DNA of 29,692 nucleotides, from positions 1-29,692 of the forward strand of contig NZ_MCUW01000029.1 of the NCBI RefSeq assembly GCF_002873335.1, written 5' to 3'. Of the stretch, positions 26,224 through 29,692 are shown piece by piece (position 1 is the first letter of the stretch; every line of letters begins with the position of its first letter). The position numbers and the translations under genes are program-made. This DNA is from Vibrio sp. 10N.286.49.B1. GTDB taxonomy: Bacteria > Pseudomonadota > Gammaproteobacteria > Enterobacterales > Vibrionaceae. The notes under the pieces were generated by a model, which was given only the letters and a program-made list of their open reading frames with translations, searched no databases and was not told where the DNA came from.

Positions 26224-27570
26224 TTAACGCTCATCAAATGCATCTTCAATTGCCGACATAACTGGCTTTGCTGCGTACTCTATGACGCGTCTATCGCCAG
26301 TTTTTATATCTGCCGTAAACTCCATAAATGGTGAGAGACTGTACTTAGTCCCGGAACGTTCAAGATAATCATGATCTATCGTAATTTGCGCTAAGTAGTA
26401 CTCCGTTTCCTCCTCCTCATAAGAGGAGCGACTAATCGAAGAAATTTTACCTGGCATAAAGCCATACTTGGCAAAGTTGTAGGTATCGAACTTTAGTTTT
26501 ACTTCCTGTCCAACTTCAACAAACCCCATTTCTTTACGAGGAATCTTTGCTTCACCGTGTAAGGTATTATTTAACGGTGCAATATCAGCAATACTGTCAC
26601 CTGGAGGCACCACTGCTGAGCGAAAATTAAAATGAACTTTATCAACAACGCCATCAACAGGAGAATAAACCACGAGACGATTTACCTTATCCGTGTGCTG
26701 AGGTTGCTGTATTCGTTTAATGTCGAGATCTTTATTAGCTTGAATTATTTGAGCTTGATACTCTGCGTTTCTATTTACTATCAGATCATTAAGTTGTTTT
26801 TCTAACCTTAGCAGCTGAAAATCTTCATTCATGAGAGATTCATCGAGGTTTTCGATCTCCCTTACCATGTTTGATTCTTGAACCTGCATATTAAGTACAT
26901 CCACATACGAAGCCATCTCTTCGTTATACAGTGTTTGCTTAATTTCAAGCTGTTTGCGGATCAACTTGAGTTGGTTAAGAGAACTGACTCGCCTTTTCTT
27001 CATAGAAGCAATAAGGCGATCCTTGTGCTCGATATCATGTTTAATCAACGCTTCTGCAGATGCATTTTTAGCGTTCTCTTTACTCCATGTCTCCTGATTC
27101 ACCCGCACAAGATCAGGAAAATCGGAGTAGGGCGTATAGTCTGTTTTTTTTTGAGAGATTAAACTCAAGTAGCGAAGCCTATCGAGTTCAAGCTGTGCTA
27201 TTTCTGCATTCATTGTAGAAAGTTGCGAGTTTCTCTCGATGGCTCGAAGCCTAGCTATTGGCTGGCCTTCGTAAACAATGTCCCCCGGCTTAACGAGCAT
27301 CGAGTCGAGAATGCCTCCCTCAAGGTGCTGCACTTTCTCTATATCAGATTCGAGTAAAAGCTCACCTCTTGATGAAACTACAATGTCAATACGAGCTTGA
27401 GAGGCTATACCAAGCAAAATCAGAATGATAAAGAATGTCAACAGCAAGGTTTTATGAACCGTTGTCATTGCACTCTTTATTTCAACCGCTTCTACATAAT
27501 TAGACTCGGATTTATCCGTATTTTGAATCAAGGCATTTCTAATGTGATGCTCGATGTTACTTTTACTCAC
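26224..27570 (-). CDS. HlyD-family periplasmic adaptor of type I secretion
   Basis: 448-residue membrane fusion protein linking the ABC pump to the outer membrane channel. It has a cytoplasmic N-tail (about 1-38), one membrane helix (41-58, TLLLTFFIILILLGIASQ), and a lipoyl half-motif (VQHLEGGILDSMLVKPGDIV). A long coiled-coil hairpin (about 110-280), the second lipoyl half (VYSPVDGVVDKVHFN) and a C-terminal beta-barrel region follow. The start is GTG, with a strong GGAGG 5 nt upstream. It is the first gene of the operon hlyD-kinase-tolC-ABC-ABC, transcribed away from the adhesin gene. The order differs from the common ABC-then-HlyD arrangement of type I systems. Confidence 0.94.
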   Translation of the reverse strand: MSKSNIEHHIRNALIQNTDKSESNYVEAVEIKSAMTTVHKTLLLTFFIILILLGIASQARIDIVVSSRGELLLESDIEKVQHLEGGILDSMLVKPGDIVYEGQPIARLRAIERNSQLSTMNAEIAQLELDRLRYLSLISQKKTDYTPYSDFPDLVRVNQETWSKENAKNASAEALIKHDIEHKDRLIASMKKRRVSSLNQLKLIRKQLEIKQTLYNEEMASYVDVLNMQVQESNMVREIENLDESLMNEDFQLLRLEKQLNDLIVNRNAEYQAQIIQANKDLDIKRIQQPQHTDKVNRLVVYSPVDGVVDKVHFNFRSAVVPPGDSIADIAPLNNTLHGEAKIPRKEMGFVEVGQEVKLKFDTYNFAKYGFMPGKISSISRSSYEEEETEYYLAQITIDHDYLERSGTKYSLSPFMEFTADIKTGDRRVIEYAAKPVMSAIEDAFDER

Positions 27571-27889
27571 AACCGCCTCCTAGATTACAACCTAAACTAT
27601 AGTATTAAATATACGTGATAACAGCATCTTAGGTTTAGATTGCACAAATATCACCTCAACTAATAGCTAAGTATATTTACGGTCATTTTTCAAAAAAAAT
27701 TCCTTGTTAATCTGTAGTTTGTGTTTAGTTGCGTAGCTAAAACTGTTGGATACACACAAATATTCATTTTGTCACCTAAACTTTTTGCTTTATTTTCGTA
27801 AAATTTGCCTTGCCTTTCGTGTTTGTTGTCCTTTACTGGATTTCTAGGAAGTGTCTGATTTTTAAAGCTGACAACGCGACGGAGGCAAC
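27571..27889. other. Divergent control region between secretion operon and adhesin
   Basis: AT-rich, no gene. It must hold promoters in both directions. The hexamer CTAAAC occurs at 27592-27597 and 27776-27781, and inverted (GTTTAG) at 27633-27638 and 27723-27728. Two of the copies belong to an exact 9-mer, ACCTAAACT (27590-27598 and 27774-27782). A weak -10 candidate for the adhesin, TAAAAT, is at 27799-27804 without a good -35. In-frame stop TGA at 27869-27871 fixes the adhesin start downstream. Confidence 0.6.
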
Positions 27890-29692
27890 ATGGCTGACAA
27901 CAACGAAAACAACCCTCTCAATGATGCGGTCGAACAAGTAGAAACTGGTAACGATGGTACAGAGCAGCAACAGGCTCAGCAGAACCAACAAAACACAATA
28001 GCAACAACCATAGCGACTGGGGCAGATGCTGCAGATGCCGCTGACGACGCTAACCAGGCCTTGCAGGATGATCCAAGTGGTGCAGGGGCGTCAAATGAAG
28101 GCGACGATACAGGCGGTGCGCAATCCGCTCAGCCTGTAGATAGTGAAGCAGCTTCGTCTGAAGGTGCTCAGTCAGGCGTTGTTGATAGTCAGATGACAGA
28201 CGGCGGTGCTAGTGCTGATGCAGGTTCTGGTGGTGCTGGTGGCGCAGGAGCTGGCGCGCAAAGTGTAGGTGGACAAGATTCCCAAGGTTCAGATGGCGGT
28301 AGTGACGCTGAAGGGCAAACTCAGCAAGCTTCTGGCGCGCCTCAAGCCGCTGCCGCTTCACCCGCTGCTGGGGCTGGCGAAGGTGATGATTTTGACTCGC
28401 AAACTGATAGTGAAACGTTTGAAGTTAACGTTCTTGATGAAGGCGAGCAAGCCAACCTAGATCAGGAGCGATTGGATGACGATTTTGACTCTGAGACAAC
28501 AGAGCAAACATTTGAAATCCAGGTCGACGATGTAAACGATGAGGCGGACGTTGAAGATGTTGCCTATACCATCCAAGAGGATGGTTCTCTAACTTTTACT
28601 GATGCGCAGCTGTTAGCGGGTGCAACCGATGTAGACGGCGACGATCTTACCGTGGCCGATGTAAGTTACACCGGTACCGAAGGTGTATTCACCGATAATG
28701 GTGATGGTACATACACTTTCTCTCCAAATGAAAACTTCAATGGCGAAGTGGATCTAAGTTTCTCTGTCAGCGATGGAACCACCACTACTGAAGCCAATAT
28801 TGATGTGACTGTCGAAGCCGTTAACGATCTACCTGTCGCGGGGTCAACGACTTACTCAGTAAATGAAGATAGTATCATCACAATTAGCAATGACCAGTTA
28901 CTAGCTAACTCAAGTGATATTGAAGGAGACGTTTCCGTCAGCGACGTTTCTTACTCAGGCACAGATGGTATCTTTACTGATAATGGTGATGGTACCTACA
29001 GTTTTGCACCAAATGAGAACTTCAACGGTAATGTCAGCCTAGATGTCGTTGTAGTGGATGAAGAAGGTGCAACAGCAGAAACCACTGCGGGCATTGATGT
29101 CATTGCAGTCAACGATGCACCAGTTTCAGGTGACTTGGCATACTCAGTCGACGAAGACGGTTCGATTACTCTAACTCAAGAGCAATTACTGTCTCAAGCG
29201 AGTGATGTAGATGGGGATGACCTAACAGCGGCTAACTTAAGTGCTGGCGACAATGCTACCGTCACTGCCAATGAAGATGGTTCCTTCACCATCACTCCAG
29301 ATACAGATTTCAATGGTGACATTGACTTAAGCTTCGATATCTCAGACGGTACCGACACCATCGTTGCGAATGCTGAACTCACGGTAAACCCAGTGAACGA
29401 TGCTGCAGTTGTAGAAGATGTCGGTTACACCATCCAAGAAGATGGTTCGCTGACCTTCACTGATGAACAGCTTCTAGCAGGTGCGTCAGACATTGATGGC
29501 GATGACTTGTCAGTTGCGGATGTGAACTACTCTGGTACAGAAGGCGTGTTCACCGACAACGGTGATGGTACGTATACCTTTGCTCCAAACGAGAACTTCA
29601 ATGGTGAAGTCGACCTAAGCTTCTCAGTAAGCGATGGCACAACCACCACTGAAGCCAACATTGATGTGACCGTCGAGTCTGTCAACGATATT
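27890..29692 (+). CDS. Giant tandem-repeat (cadherin-like, 'tandem-95') surface protein, N-terminal part
   Basis: Open reading frame of 601 codons that runs off the window end. It is probably the type I secreted adhesin served by the divergent operon. The ATG at 27890 has GGAGG 5 nt upstream, and an in-frame TGA at 27869 rules out a longer start. Residues 1-165 are low-complexity Ala/Gly/Gln/Ser/Asp/Asn sequence with no Lys, Arg, Cys, His or aromatic residue. PAAG occurs at 158-161. A 31-residue internal duplication (DDFDS at 166-170 and 197-201) precedes four repeats of 95-96 residues. Each repeat ends in VND and carries Asp-rich turns such as DVDGDD and DNGDGTY, likely calcium sites. There is no Sec signal peptide, as expected for C-terminal type I export. 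The C-terminus, with any RTX secretion signal, lies beyond the window. Confidence 0.92.
   Translation, partial: MADNNENNPLNDAVEQVETGNDGTEQQQAQQNQQNTIATTIATGADAADAADDANQALQDDPSGAGASNEGDDTGGAQSAQPVDSEAASSEGAQSGVVDSQMTDGGASADAGSGGAGGAGAGAQSVGGQDSQGSDGGSDAEGQTQQASGAPQAAAASPAAGAGEGDDFDSQTDSETFEVNVLDEGEQANLDQERLDDDFDSETTEQTFEIQVDDVNDEADVEDVAYTIQEDGSLTFTDAQLLAGATDVDGDDLTVADVSYTGTEGVFTDNGDGTYTFSPNENFNGEVDLSFSVSDGTTTTEANIDVTVEAVNDLPVAGSTTYSVNEDSIITISNDQLLANSSDIEGDVSVSDVSYSGTDGIFTDNGDGTYSFAPNENFNGNVSLDVVVVDEEGATAETTAGIDVIAVNDAPVSGDLAYSVDEDGSITLTQEQLLSQASDVDGDDLTAANLSAGDNATVTANEDGSFTITPDTDFNGDIDLSFDISDGTDTIVANAELTVNPVNDAAVVEDVGYTIQEDGSLTFTDEQLLAGASDIDGDDLSVADVNYSGTEGVFTDNGDGTYTFAPNENFNGEVDLSFSVSDGTTTTEANIDVTVESVNDI
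28541..29689 (+). repeat. Four tandem 95-96 residue repeats in the adhesin
   Basis: Units span residues 218-313, 314-409, 410-504 and 505-600 (28541-28828, 28829-29116, 29117-29401, 29402-29689). Each has the pattern YxxxED, (S/T)DxxGD, NEDGS or NGDGTY, FNGxxxLxxxxxD and ends VND. Units 1 and 4 differ at only about 9 of 93 aligned residues, while units 2 and 3 are more divergent. The array continues past the window edge. Confidence 0.9.

Noticed and set aside
28269..28460. Plus-strand 63-codon frame inside the adhesin
   Set aside because: An off-frame shadow of the long open adhesin frame, with Lys/Leu-rich composition typical of a frame-shifted reading.

Overview
The window looks like a chromosomal segment of a Vibrio or a close relative in the Vibrionaceae. 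This is judged from protein sequence and from gene order (polyamine uptake, Bax-like glucosaminidase, ttcA, uspE, fnr, cbb3 oxidase), which I recall as typical of Vibrio. No rRNA or tRNA gene, CRISPR array, transposase or integrase was seen.

Layout. (1) 128-5265, minus strand: a spermidine/putrescine ABC importer, potA-potB-potC-potD-potD, with two tandem periplasmic binding proteins. Hairpin terminators follow potC and the first potD. (2) 5601-7895, plus strand: an unassigned membrane protein, a Bax-like glucosaminidase that overlaps it, and a small DUF2987-like secreted protein. (3) 8199-9092, plus strand: ttcA, sharing a convergent terminator with uspE. (4) 9220-18171, minus strand: an anaerobic/microaerobic block. 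It holds uspE, fnr with a perfect FNR box in front of it, a TauE/SafE (DsbD_2-like) membrane protein, ccoS, ccoI, fixH and ccoP-ccoQ-ccoO-ccoN. FNR senses oxygen, the cbb3 oxidase respires at low oxygen, and the FixH/CcoI/CcoS group assembles the oxidase and loads its copper. (5) 18430-18786: a small membrane-anchored protein of unknown function.

(6) 18808-29692 is the unusual part: a complete type I secretion locus. On the minus strand, a tightly packed operon encodes an HlyD-type adaptor, a hybrid sensor kinase, a TolC-type outer membrane channel and two different ABC transporter subunits. Divergent from it, on the plus strand, is the start of a giant tandem-repeat surface protein, open at the window edge, which is the obvious cargo.

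Several enzymes of this locus have lost canonical catalytic residues while keeping intact reading frames. The sensor kinase has Tyr where the phospho-accepting His should be, and a degraded ATPase domain, but it keeps a perfect C-terminal receiver. Both ABC subunits keep Walker A, yet both lack a normal LSGGQ signature, the Q-loop Gln and the switch His. Only one keeps the Walker B glutamate. The visible 601 residues of the adhesin contain no Lys and one Arg. It begins with a low-complexity Ala/Gly/Gln/Ser/Asp segment instead of the folded retention module of LapA-type adhesins, though a PAAG tetrapeptide resembling a LapG cleavage site is present. No LapD, LapG or DNA-binding regulator is encoded here. 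The set may be a divergent, poorly described class of adhesin secretion and signalling system, loosely parallel to the two-ATPase exporter of the V. cholerae MARTX toxin. Function is inferred throughout from sequence reading alone.
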